DNA of 64,000 nucleotides from Erythrobasidium yunnanense (Eukaryota > Basidiomycota > Cystobasidiomycetes > Erythrobasidiales > Erythrobasidiaceae): positions 2,651,652-2,715,651 of the forward strand of contig BCJC01000001.1 of NCBI GenBank assembly GCA_001600175.1, in the 5' to 3' direction. Both the position numbers and the translations under genes were made by a program. This document shows positions 44,243 through 55,419 of the stretch, piece after piece. Position 1 is the first letter of the stretch. Every line of letters begins with the position of its first letter. A model generated the notes under the pieces. That model was not told where the DNA came from and made no database searches. It was given only the letters and a program-made list of their open reading frames with translations.

Positions 44243-44610
44243 AGAAACAGGAGGACGGTATCAAAGATGGTTTGAGAGTGAGTCCTCTGGCTTGAGCAGA
44301 GCAGAGGAGAGCAAAGAGACATCGAGCCTGAAGTTCGGCTGCCTAGTCAGACGGGGTCCGAGCGCACTGCAGATCCAGCACGGTGTTGCATTCTGAGCAA
44401 GTCCAGTGAAACAAGATTCAGCAAAGTAACGCAGGCCGTTCGTTCATCAGGAAGGCAAGCCGAGAGCAGAACTGGCCAATGTAGACATTGCCTCGCTGCA
44501 ATGAAATGATCTAATCTGGATCTACATCTACATCTAACACTGTCGGTGGGTCGCCCTCTGATCACTTCCATTACGCAGAGCTAGCGTTAACGGACCCGAT
44601 CCTTCCCAGC
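44243..44610. other. intergenic region, 5' flank of F-box paralogue 3
   Basis: 368 bp up to the UTP25 stop. The segment about 44288-44362 shares GCTTGAGCAGAGC, AAGAGAC, GTCAGAC and GGTCCG in the same order with the flank of paralogue 1 (about 40853-40921). Confidence 0.55.
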
Positions 44611-46921
44611 CTACACGTATGTAAACTTCTCCCCCTCGGTCTGCTTGCACATCTTGACAGCATCCGGTGTCCCTACGATCCTCTCAAGCTTCAGGAAGTC
44701 ATACTTGCTGAAGACAGTCTGGCAGGAGACTTCCTCCGCTTCAAGCATTTCTTCCAGCATCTCCGCCTCGCCATTCTTGTTACTCGAGCCTGTCACATTT
44801 CGCTTAAGAAATGGGTACTCCAGGTATTCAGCGTAAAAGTCGGCATGCTCGGGGGGAGCATAGAAGACTACGGTGCGAGCTCCTCGGATCTTGTACCGCC
44901 TGAAGAAATGGAAGCGCTCGGTAACAAGGAGAAAGGCAGTCTTGCCGTTGAAGAAGTTAGTCCTTGCTCGGGAGATCTCGCTATTCGAAGAGTATCTGCC
45001 GGAGCGCAAAACCCGTCAGAAAACGTTATTTACGCACGAAGCATTGTATGCTTACTCAGATAAGACGGCGAAGTCGATATCGTCCAGCGTCTTCAGATAA
45101 GCATTTATCCGGACGAAGTCGAAATATGATGGGATGAAGATCAAAGTATTTGTCGATGCCACAGCGGACTTCCGTAGCGCAGGCAGTGTCTATTATAATA
45201 TCAGCTATGTGCTATCGGATTTGTAACACGATGAAGCATACCTTGGTCGTAAAGTACGCGAAACGCGCATCGTCCTCTGCATGAGCATCACTTGCATCGA
45301 AGCGCACAAAGTTCTGCTTTACACCGGGCCGTATGCGGTCAAGTACGCCATCATATCGCTGAACAGTCTTTATGCGTCCAGCAACATTCATTAAGCTCTT
45401 GTTGAATAGGCTGCGAATCTCGGGCGTTTCGTATGCCGACATGAGGATCGTTTGACGCAGTTTTGCAGCTTGTCCATCGAGATACCAAGCTTTCACACGT
45501 GAGAAGTCGGCTCCGTGTGCTTCTTTGGGTATCGAGTTCAGGTGCTTGAACACGAACTGCAGGATGTCGTCAGTTGTCGCTAAAGCAAAAAAAACAGCAC
45601 ACGCCTACTTGGACATGCTCCCAATTCTGCATTTGCATAACATCGAGCTGTTCCGCAACAACGATTTCGATGGAAGAAAGAAAGTCCGCGTTTCTGTAAG
45701 CGATTCTTAGCAGAGGTCTTGATGTTTGGGGAACGTTTGACTCACTTCTCCTTCTCTATACTTGCTCTCAGGCCGAGCGGACTTGCGATAATCAAGTCGC
45801 TTTGGTAGAAGTCCGAATAGAGCTTCAAGCTTTTCCTTGTGACTTTCATGCCGACCCGAAAGGTATCGTCGATATTGCCCATGAACGTCTCGCGATGGTC
45901 TCTAGGGTATTTTGAGTACCCATCTGCATCTCTCTCATCTATTGCGAGCTTGTCTACGGCCCCGTTCGGCAAGCTGAAGTCTTTCTGGAAGCGCGAGTTG
46001 TTCTCGATCTGATTCGCCAAGGAGAAAGAAGATAGGTGCTTCATCCATCCTAGAGCAGCATTGCGCAAAGGTAGCAGGATGAGCACTTTCGGCCTGGTAA
46101 AGCCTTGATCTCTGGTTTCTCGGTCCTTCACTTCCTTTCCTTCAGCATGAGCGAGTGCCTCATTGTTCTTAAGGATACGAGATCTGGTCTTGTTGATGTG
46201 CGACATCGCATGAAGCGAGATCATCGCTCTGAAGCTGTCTTGTGCATCGTAGGTTGTCCGAGAATAAGCCAGATCTTGGTAGGTCGAGACAAGACTGAGG
46301 AGTTCTGTCGGTAGCGAAGAAGTAGAAGGTATCGTAGTCTCCTTGATGTAGTCATTGAGCTTCTCTGACAAGCGAGGATGTAGCTGAAATCACGAGATTT
46401 TAGGATATCGTAGCGGCATCAGGATCATGTCGGCAGCCTTACCACGGGTTTCGCAACAGGTTGTTGCTTGCTTTTACTGTCTAGCACGCTCTTTGAAAGG
46501 GCACCGAGACTTGCATTGACTTCTGTCGTGGTTTTCCATTTTCTAGCTTCCACCGCATCTAGCGCTTCTTTCGACAATACCGTAGTCTCAGCTGCGAAGT
46601 GCTGCTTGAAGACGTCTGCTTGCTCGTCGTCTACGGATCGGAAGAGCCTCAGCCTGAACCAGATGCTCGTGCAAAGCCTTACGTACCGACTTCATCAGCC
46701 TCGTCATCTTCCGCTACAGCGACTCCGTTGGCTGTTATATCTTGAGCTGCCTCATTTGTCTTCTGCTTGCTAGCAGCTGTCACAGCTTGCGGCTTCGACT
46801 TTTTCGCTTGACGGGCTATTTCGTGCCAGTCTTCACCAGCCTTGCGCTTGATCCCGTTACGACCAGATGCAACGTTCAGTAGCGTGATGAGCTTCACTCT
46901 GGCAAGTTCCTCGGCGGACAT
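44611..46921 (-). CDS. UTP25: U3 snoRNP/SSU processome protein Utp25
   Basis: DEAD-box-like ribosome-biogenesis factor of the nucleolar small-subunit processome; the family has lost active helicase motifs. The start is at 46921 (MSAEELARVKLITLLNVASG), with an alternative at 46942. The first exons are charged with 'IKRKAGEDWHEIARQAKKSK'. The core reads 'SEKLNDYIKETTIPSTSSLP', 'YQDLAYSRTTYDAQDSFRAM', 'RPKVLILLPLRNAALGWMKH', 'GNIDDTFRVGMKVTRKSLKL', 'SDFYQSDLIIASPLGLRASI', all family landmarks. It continues 'FNKSLMNVAGRIKTVQRYDG' and ends 'FLLVTERFHFFRRYKIRGAR' ... 'GTPDAVKMCKQTEGEKFTYV'. Stop at 44611-44613. Several short introns. Confidence 0.92.
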
Positions 46922-47000
46922 GGCGATGATGTATAAGGTCAAGATGCGTAATGATCACGCTTTGCAGGGAAGGATTGTAAAGCTACATGATTCAGCATCT

Positions 47001-49073
47001 CTAATGGAAAGAACCCTCTGTAGAGTCTGCACCCATGGCTGAAGTCGCGCTTGAGCCGGCGGACACGCCTGTTATAGGTCAGCACTCGCCTAGAACTGTT
47101 ACAAGAGCGACTTACTTTGCAAGATACGGTCCACATACGAAGCACCACTCCACTTCTGATGTGTAAGAACGTCGCAGCCGAGCTCCTTCTCCCTTCTCTG
47201 AATGAGCTCAACGTATGCCAGCATACCTTCGGTCTTGTAGCGCTCTGCGAGCTCGCCTGTCAAGTAACAGGTTCAGCATCATTCGACAAATACGATTGAG
47301 CGACCTACACATGATGGTCGCGCCGCTGTGCAGGCCAGCCAAGCTAATAAGCTGTAGCACAAAGCCTTCTTTCCCGAGATCCCAGATGAAGTTCTTCAAG
47401 TCTGCGTCCGAGAAGCCATGTGCCGCCCAATTGAAGGATGGCGAGAGGTTGTATACCATCCATCTTGCGATGCATTGATCAATCAAATGCGATACCATTG
47501 TAAAAGGCTTCGAGACTTACTTTCCAGGGTATTTCTCCCTGATATGGCGTGCGAAGCCGGTAGCTTGCTTTAAGTCCGGTGATTTGGTCTCAAGCCACAG
47601 CATATCTGCGTGAGGTGCGAAAGCCAATACACGCTTTGTGGCCGCAGCTACTCCGCCTTTGTAGTGGTAGTATCCCTCTCGAGTCCGAGGATGGTCCCAG
47701 CTCCATTGGACATCCTTGCCAAGTACCGCTCGAGCTGCATCTCTGCATTGCCTGTTCGAAAGGCCCAGTCCTAATGTACCGGCTTGGTATGTTTGGAAGG
47801 CGGAGTCTGGATCTCGGATGTTAGGCTGCCTGCGGATTGCGTTCTCGACAGCTGGGACGGTCTAACTTCAGTGGCACTCGTGTTATTGATCGAGCTGCGT
47901 ACCTTGGTCGAAGGTGACAAGCTTGTTGGCATCCGTCCAAGCTTTTTCTAGAGCATCAATTTCTGCTCCACTCGCTCCACCAGCTTCTGCAGCTGCGATC
48001 TGTTCGCTGAGCGGCACCAGGTCTTCTTTTCCTTCCAACTCCACGCCCAGCACGAACTCGTGGTCTCGCGTATCGATGACCGAGCTGAGAAGCTTGGCGC
48101 TTTCGGCGTCTGTCCTGGCGATGAGCAAAGTCTCGAGGCCCATGATATCCCACTGCATTCGCGCTGCTATCAATCTTGATACATGCTCGCTGAAGGGTAC
48201 AAGGACCTTCCCAGCTTGATGTCCGCATTTCTTGCCTCCATGAAGCTGATCTTCGAAATGCACAGCAGATGCGCCTGCCTCACCGAAAGACTTGGCTAGC
48301 TTGATGACAGTGGAAAGACCGCCGTGACTGATGTACGTTGTAAGCACGCGCTCAACCACGGTGATTGCTTGGGCTCACCCAGTATCACCATCGCAAATAA
48401 TTGGCCTCATATAGTCTATGTATGGCATCTTCTCCCGCTCCGATACACTCTTTGACATTCTCTCGTCAAAGTGTTTCCTATCGTGATGTAGTTGCGCCTT
48501 GAAGAGTCGCTGTACTTGGTTCGGGACTGTTGTGTAAGGATAGTCTGCAAGATCCGGGCCAACGTCGTTGTTCGCTGTCGTGAGTACGCTGCTACATGCC
48601 CATCCACTGACATAGAGGACTTCTTGATGCTTTGCCATCTGCGACATCTGCACCGGGTCGATCGCTCCCATGGTATGTATCGGCTGTCCTTTCTCTGCTG
48701 CCCTGCTGAGAAGCGCGAAGAGCTTCCTTGCTTGTACGTTGACAGGATTGAGAGAGTCTATTGGCATCGTACCACGCTTGGATGCGACGGCGGCTGCATC
48801 ATACGGTCTCTTGATACCGGCAAAGCGAGGCGACGCCCACCATTCTTGTATGCTTTTCACCGATGTTTCGAAGGCTGCTTGTTCTTCTGCGACTGATGGT
48901 GGATCCAGCCGGACAGCTTGCGAGCTGGTAGAAGTGCTGCTCATCCTGGATGCAAGAGGCAGATTACGAGCAGGACATGTGCATGGAAGAGCAAGACGGC
49001 GCAGAACAGGAGCTTGCGGTTGCTGTCTTGATGCCGTACGACGTGTCGCTGCTATTCCAGCTCTTCGAAGCAT
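47001..49073 (-). CDS. mitochondrial 2-methylisocitrate lyase
   Basis: Splits 2-methylisocitrate to pyruvate and succinate in the methylcitrate cycle that disposes of propionyl-CoA. The start at 49073 gives [20 protein letters not shown], a strong mitochondrial presequence, which separates it from peroxisomal/cytosolic isocitrate lyase. Family blocks: '[20 protein letters not shown]', '[20 protein letters not shown]', '[15 protein letters not shown]', '[20 protein letters not shown]', '[20 protein letters not shown]' with the catalytic Cys in KKCGH, '[10 protein letters not shown]', '[20 protein letters not shown]' and a final '[10 protein letters not shown]'. 'TVPNQVQRL' and '[14 protein letters not shown]' match Mcl more than Icl1. 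An isocitrate lyase is the alternative. Stop at 47001-47003, 79 bp before the UTP25 start. Confidence 0.85.
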
Positions 49074-49124
49074 CTGAGGAATCCGACGAAGCCTGACCTT
49101 GACCTTTCGCTTCGAACGCTGCAA

Positions 49125-50713
49125 ATGAGCAGCTTCAAGCGACGAGTCCCGTCAGCGTCGTCGTCATCGCCATCAACTTCAGCTCATCAGATTCCTGGAA
49201 CGCGCGTCAGCCCGTACAATGGCTCCTTACTGCTCTCTACCGGGATAGCGAGCCTGGACGATATCCAAGGCGGCGGTCTGCCTGCTGGATCACTACTTTT
49301 GCTGGAAGAAGACCGCGATACAAGCTATGCGAAGCTCGTCTTAAAGTACTGGATTGCTCAAGGACTGTGCTGTAGCGAGCAGAACGTCCTTGTCGTTTCA
49401 AGCAGCCTGGATCAAGGTCCCCAGGAGATCATAGAGAAACTGCCCTACGCAGATGACGTCCCGGACCAGAAGTCGCAGAAGAGAGATACTGCCTCACATA
49501 CAGACGATGAAGACGAGCAGCTCGCCGAAGGTGCAAAGGAAAACATGAAAATCGCATTTCGCTATGACGGCCTCAAAAAGTTTGAGACTTCAGTCAAGAA
49601 TCAGTCAGCGCCGAGCACAGAGTCTGTCTATTGCTCGACCTTCGATCTTACCAAAACAATGTCGCTAGGCGAGACATACCGGAAAAGGTTGCACCTTCTG
49701 GATGTCGAAGATGCAGTAGGCACAGGCAGCGCATACGATGGGGTACTGCAAGAGATATCATCGCGTCTCAAGCAGTATGTTCTGCGTATCGGTCGTCATC
49801 ATAGCCCTTCTGAGATTGTTGTCGTTCACAGACATGCTGGAAATTCGCAAGCTGTACGGATAGCCATACAATCCATCGCAACGCCCGCTTGGGGAGCTTT
49901 AGACATGGCTGTAGGCTAAGCTATCACCCAAGACAGAGCGAGTATGGCTAATTTGACATTCCGAAAGGCGGTATTTCGGTTTCTGATGGCACTCAAGGTT
50001 CTGCTACGTGACCAGGGCGCCATTGCCGCAGCCGTCGTGACGACACCGGCCTACATCATTCGAGCCATCATTGGAGGAGCAGCGCTCCTGCGCCGGCTGG
50101 AATGGGCATGCGATTCGGTCATCGAGCTGGAAAGCTTCGCTGGTAAGGTCCTCACCTTCTTCCCCGATTCATCGACTTATGCTTGTATTCCTATGCAGGT
50201 TCGCCTTCTCTTTCTGCCGCTTTCCCTGCCTACTCTGGCCTCCTTCATGTACACCGCCTACCCACGCCCAACTCGTTACTTCCTCCCTCCGCCAAGCTTT
50301 CGGTTCTGCGAGGTCTAGCACCTGGTTCAAACTCGACATCGTCCGGCGCTGGTGGTATGGACAACAACCTCGGCTTCAAGCTGAAGAGGCGGCGAGGACT
50401 AGTGGTCGAGACCTTACATCTGGACGAAGGCGGCGGTACTAGCGAACGAAGGACAACACCAGCACCTCAGCTAGACGTTCCTGTGCAAGCGTCGATGAAG
50501 ACGGCCGCCCAAATCAGCGACAGCATACCAAAACAGACGGAAAGTCTGGAAGCGCAGCCAGCGAAAGCTGCGAAGAAGAAGTTCGAAAGGCGGCGGATAC
50601 GATTCGATGATGATCCTAATGAGAATCCGTCTGGAATACTAGCCAGCAAGTCAAGCGAGCCGGCACACGGCTCAGGCTTGCAGCGCGACAAGCCGCAACT
50701 CTACGAGTTCTAA
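49125..50713 (+). CDS. ELP4: Elongator complex protein 4
   Basis: RecA-like subunit of the Elp456 ring that works with Elp123 in wobble-uridine tRNA modification. Exons 49125-49910, 49968-50142 and 50199-50713 give 491 residues. The start MSSFKRRVPSASSSSPSTSA is followed by 'GTRVSPYNGSLLLSTGIASL' and 'DDIQGGGLPAGSLLLLEEDR', the degenerate P-loop region. 'QSIATPAWGALDMA' leads through the first intron to 'VFRFLMALKVLLRDQGAIAA'. 'LEWACDSVIELESFAG' joins across the second intron to 'SPSLSAAFPAYSGLLHVHRL' and 'NNLGFKLKRRRGLVVETLHL', the most diagnostic block. The tail is charged and ends 'KPQLYEF'. It is head-to-head with the lyase gene, 51 bp apart. Confidence 0.93.
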
Positions 50714-50771
50714 ATGGCAAAGCTACCAGACCACGCATCTGCAAGAATGTTGTTGTACAACAATTCACCTT

Positions 50772-51578
50772 CTAACTGTCCTTAGTGGCTGCATCTAGAG
50801 TATAGCTCTCCTCGCCTTGTTGAGCCGCCTTCTTCCAGGCTTCTCGAGCTTGAAGCTTCCTAATCCATTTCTTAATATTCGGATACGTGTCTTCTGACCA
50901 TTTGGCTCCTAACCCTCTCACTAGCACGAAATGTGCTGAGAAAGCCACCATGATGTCGGCTAGGGAAAGCTCAGATCCGACGAGAAATCCGCTCGAATTC
51001 TTGCTGAGCTCTTCCTCTAGGTACTGTAGATCATTGTTAACGTTGACAGATAGACGCTTCTCCAGCTCGGGCAGATGCTCTTTGGCGGCTTCTGGCAGAT
51101 TCCATCGAGAGTAGGTGATTGGCTACAGCAAGGTCAGCTCGTATATCTCCCATCTCAAATGAGACGGCCTACGAGCGCGTGAATGAGCAAGGCGCCCTCT
51201 GACCAGTACATCCAGCTTCGAACTTCGGCTTTCTTCTCCAGACTGCCTCCGCCATACATAGCTTTCTTCTGTTCTTCACTTGCATACTTCTCGACGATGT
51301 ACTCTGAGATAGCGCCAGACTCGATGATTTGTGTGCCGGCTTCAGTCACGAGCAAGGGTGCTTTTCCCATCGCGTGAGCCAACTTGAAGTTCGCGGGAGC
51401 TTTGTTGCTTTCGCGTTTGGCATAGATGACTTCATGCTCGATGTTCAGCTCTTGTAAAAGCCATTCGTTGCGAAAGCTGCGCGAATCCTAGAAAGCAGTC
51501 CGACCACACGTCGGCTGAAGCTTTACGCCGTAAGAAGCAGGATGCTACCTGAAGATGATACAGCTGCAGAGGTGCCAT
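50772..51578 (-). CDS. glutathione S-transferase
   Basis: Conjugates glutathione to electrophiles, or a related thiol-transfer role. The first exon (from 51578) codes MAPLQLYHLQ; an intron (donor GTAGCA) leads to 'DSRSFRNEWLLQELNIEHEV', in which Ser of 'SRS' is the likely catalytic/GSH-activating position of the fungal GST class. 'GKAPLLVTEAGTQIIESGAI' contains the cis-Pro and the E-S glutathione contact. The C-terminal helical domain includes 'EVRSWMYWSEGALLIHAL' and 'GFLVGSELSLADIMVAFSAH', a classic GST N-capping box. Ends 'YTLDAATKDS'. Length is normal for the family. Confidence 0.9.
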
Positions 51579-51860
51579 TAGGGAAAAAGTAGGGAAGAAG
51601 ATGAGCAGAAGCAAGATACATTTGTCACATCTGGTAATAGCCGGTTCCGCGGCAAGGTCGCGTCACTTCCCAGATACATTGATCTGTGCAAATACTTCGA
51701 CATTTGAAATGCAAGCTATAGGACAGTGGTATATGTGTACTATGACAAGCGTTCTATCGGCCTCATGTGCCTATCGCATCTGTCTACAAGCCCGCGACAA
51801 CATGTGCTAGACTCGTCAAAAGGCTCGCACAAAACCTACAGCATACTGGAGCTCCTGCAT

Positions 51861-53304
51861 CTATTTAATCTTTAGTCCAAGGCCAGGCCGTCCATGGAAC
51901 AAAGCTGCATAAAGTAGCAATTTGATCGTAGCTTCCTCGAGAATGTCCTTGATGCCGAAGAGGAGAGCCTGAGCGAGCACAGCCTTGAATATGTGTGCTT
52001 GCATGCCCTATAAAGTATTACTTTAGTTATGCCTTCGAAAAGGCCGGAGCGGTTAGCAGCATACCTGGTACAGTCCCGCAAATCCTCGCTTAGCGTAAAT
52101 TTGCTTGAGCACATCCAACGCGTTCGCATATCTCTCCTTCTTCTTCTGCACCGTTCCTGCAGTGCCTCCCGTCAAGACGGTCGCATCTTCTGCGTGGTCG
52201 TACTTCGCTTGGAGACGGACTTTCGCCAAGATGTACGGGAAAGTAACGATCGTGGCGATCGTCTTGGACATGGCTCCCAGAATAAAGGCTTTGCCGGGTG
52301 TCATTTTCGCGCCTTCGCCAAGAACAAGGGGCTTCAATCGCTCAAAAGAACCGTATGTAAGGGCTGGATTCTGGAATTGACATGCTGTATGTCAATGGAA
52401 GCTCAGACTGCGGGTGTATAGGTACTTACCACAGTCAGGACCAAGCTGGCTTTCAGACCTCTCCAGAGACCAGTAATACCGTCTTCACGCAGAATCTCGG
52501 CTGTTGTCTCGTACAAGGACTGAGATGTCTCGTCTGAAGACAGCTGCTGCCGTGTGGCTACGACCGATACGGGAATGGTGAAGACCTGTCCCAATGCACC
52601 GGCTAGAGCCCCCAGAACTAGTTCCGCGCTGATCATGGGCAGATGTCGCATCAGCGAAGATCATCGCGAATATGCAAGCAATGCTAGCGTACGCAGTGCT
52701 GAGCGTGACGGCCGATGCTACCATTGTCGGGTATAATTTGTTGCAGTAAGCGCTTCGAACGAAAGTATACCAGTAGAAGTATGCACTGAGGAGTACTGTA
52801 AGCTATCAGAACAAGCGAGTGCAGTCGTAACGTACAATTGCATAGAGAATGTATTGAGCATGCTAGCCGCTGAATCGGACGTCAGTTCTTCAGGCTCGGG
52901 CGGAGGTTTGATAGCTGCATACAATAGCCACGGTAGAAGCCAGCCAGACCCTGTAAACGGGACTGAGCTAGCACTCTCTTTAGAAGCTGGCTCGGCCCAC
53001 CTGCTCTCGCCAGATCTGCCGGACGACATCTCTTGCTCTTGCTTTCTGCGTTTCTGTCAAGCGTCTAGGAGCGCCATGTCTCTTTACGACTGGGCTTGGG
53101 ATGCCCTTCGCTTCTTCGACCCGCTTTGCGTCAGTTTCAGCCTGGATCCTGGTCTTGACGCTGGCCGAGATATCAGTGCAGTCCTTTCTGGCGATCCAGG
53201 AGTCCAGCTCACGTATCCAGAGGGTATACAATGGAGTTCGCCAGTACCGCCCCAAGTGCTCCCGCAAGAGCGGAGCCCGTTGGCGACAGCTGAGGGCCCG
53301 ACAT
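51861..53304 (-). CDS. peroxisomal adenine nucleotide carrier (PMP47/ANT1 type)
   Basis: Mitochondrial-carrier-family protein of the peroxisomal membrane that exchanges ATP and AMP, needed for beta-oxidation in yeasts. The start at 53304 (MSGPQLSPTGSALAGALGAV) leads into 'LANSIVYPLD', which an intron joins to 'TVKTRIQAETDAKRVEEAKG', giving the first P-x-D-x-V-K-T-R motif. The second repeat is 'LVLGALAGALGQVFTIPVSV' with 'VATRQQLSS', and 'LREDGITGLWRGLKASLVLT'. The third is 'KAFILGAMSKTIATIVTFPY' with 'ILAKVRLQAKYDHAED', then 'QIYAKRGFAGLYQGMQAHIF'. 'TFPYILAKVRLQAK' is typical of PMP47/Ant1. The frame closes at 51861-51863 (...LGLKIK). Multiple short introns. Confidence 0.85.
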
Positions 53305-53806
53305 TGTTCAGCGAGGCTTCGCTGTAATTTGCGCCCCGTCTTTTGCCTTCAGAGCAGCTCAATGCTATCAGTCAAGAAGTGGCTCGCAAAGAGCAAGAAG
53401 CTTGTTTTGTACGAAGAAAACCTCTCAAGAATGATAACCGGCCCGAAAGACCGGGTCTGGGATCAAGCGAAGAATCTGTCTGCAATCCTGTTCAGCCTTC
53501 AATCCAGATATCTACACTTCAACGCCAGACTGCTTCTTGACCTCCGAGCTGACGAAAGGCCCGGAAACTCGCTGGAAAAGTAGTCTGCAAGACTCGGTTC
53601 TTCCTAGCAGTGCCGTATATTCTGCCAATCTAATCATGGCGCAAAGGGACATGCTCGTGCAGCAGTCTCTGCCGGACCTACAAGCCTGGATCGCACTTCC
53701 CGTAAACTGCTCATGCTAAAGGAAGAAACTGATGAATGAACAGATCCTTTGATGACCACCAATAACAGTATCCTCTAGGCGCAGTCTCCTTGAATCAGTG
53801 ATATGA
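53305..53806. other. intergenic region with weak reading frames
   Basis: 502 bp between the carrier start and the first SDR stop. Two overlapping plus-strand frames of about 55-75 codons (from 53362 and 53537) have no motif, and I could not join them by a credible intron. Left unannotated. Confidence 0.4.
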
Positions 53807-54653
53807 CTACCAGGCCATCCTTCTCCCGGTGTATTCGATCAGTTTACCACCGTGTGACTTCTTGGTAGCCTCTCTTACAACCCTAACGATACCATCGCAG
53901 GATGTGCTGACCGAAATTGGCGCTTGTTCCATCCCGAAGTGCAACGCGCCGGTATTCCCCATATCTGTTTGCGTCCAGCCTGGATCCATGACGAAGGCAC
54001 AGATGACCTCTTCCTCGGCGTCGATCTTCTTTGTAAGCCAGTGAATCATGACCTTGCTTGGAGCATAAGCAGCGTTGGTGATAGGGGGAAGCTCCTAGAC
54101 AAGGTGAACATTCGGGTGAAGGTGAGCAGAGGGAGTTCGTGGAGAGACAGGAGTACACCAGTCAGATAGATGGCATTTGGCTCATGGAGTGATGACATAC
54201 ATCGATAAGGCCTGCTGAGCTGCCCATCGTGACCCATTTAGGAGCAGAGGATTTGGAGAGAAGGCCTCTAGTCGCTTGGAACAGCCTGATCGGCCCATAC
54301 ACATTCGGATCTATGTGACCCTGAAGGTCCTCGATGTCGAGATCTCTCACTGCTGGCCATATGTAGGAAACTCGGGCATTTGCGATGACGAGGTCGAGGT
54401 GCTCGATACCCTGATCCTGGATCTCCTTGACAGCATCGGCGGCATCGGTACCACTGCACGAGTCTATCTTCACCACAATGATTTTGCTGTCTTTGCCTTT
54501 TCGTAGATCTTGCAATGCCTGTGATGATTTTGCGATGTCTCGAACGCCAGCAATGACAGTAGTGCCAGGCTGCTCTAGAAAGCGTTGCGCTAGCCCATTG
54601 CCGAGGCCTCTATTTGCCCCTGTTACGAGGACAGTATATGCGGAGGAGTGCAT
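53807..54653 (-). CDS. short-chain dehydrogenase/reductase, tandem paralogue 1
   Basis: NAD(P)H oxidoreductase of the classical SDR fold. Two exons (54201-54653 and 53807-54094, intron of 106 nt) give 246 residues. 'TVLVTGANRGLGNG' is the T-G-x3-G-x-G cofactor loop, and 'AYAPSKVMIHWLTKKI' carries the catalytic Y-x3-K. 'GVRDIAKSSQALQDL' with Arg after the second strand suits NADP(H). The usual N-A-G is 'IANARVSY', Gly changed to Arg, unlike paralogues 2 and 3, and later 'DPGWTQTDMGN' replaces 'HPGFVATDMGN'. It resembles fungal ketoreductases such as the norsolorinic acid reductase group. Substrate unknown. Confidence 0.85.
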
Positions 54654-55419
54654 GGAGATGATGCAAGGCTGCCCGTAGAACCGTTAAGATTGATCAATGC
54701 GAGAAAGGGCTATGCAGACCTTAGCTGGTGGTGTAGAGTATATAGGCGAGGTGGAGTACGCTGGTCTTTCTCGCAAACTGTATGCCCTCTGTGATCGGCT
54801 ATTGCTTCCCGTATCCGTACGGCGCCCGACAGGTGTGGATGGATTGAAATTCGTTGGCTATGCAGTATGAACGTTGTTCGCTTCGAAAGCAAGCAGGCTA
54901 GCGACAATCACCCTTCCGCCTCGCTTATCAATGATTGGTGAGTATGGGCGTGGAGCTGACTGTCCTGACCGAACACAGTACGCCTTGGGTCCGAGCATGG
55001 AGGAAGCATACGGGAGAGTACGTGAGAGAAGACCCTATTTCTCGCCATCCAGGACCGCCTGCTCAGGACTCAGGGACGTCCGCTGGCCGTGGCCCAGTTA
55101 CAGCGGTCGTGAGCCGCGAAACGCGCAGAACGTTGTGTAGCAAGATAGTTGCATGTATTCGTACTCGTTAAGCATTTGCGGGCATAACCTTGGATAAGTC
55201 GCAACATCGTTAGGAGCAAGAGGGGCGGACAAGGCCACTTCGTGCTTTTAACACCTATGGCATTCGCGTAGCTGCGGAGGGAAGCAGCTGGTCCTATTGG
55301 CTTGACCTCGCAGCGCAGGGCCTCAACGCTAACATAAGTCATCTAGCCTGTTGCAGGCATGGATCTCTAAATTCCAACGCAGGTCACAGTACTTGAAGTA
55401 ACATAGGGTGGAGGTGCTT
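54654..55419. other. intergenic spacer in SDR array
   Basis: 766 bp between paralogues 1 and 2. No SDR fragment, RNA gene or repeat recognised. Confidence 0.45.

Noticed and set aside
53101-53583. 160-codon plus-strand frame across the carrier's first exons
   Set aside because: The opposite strand encodes clear carrier motifs, and the frame has no family features.
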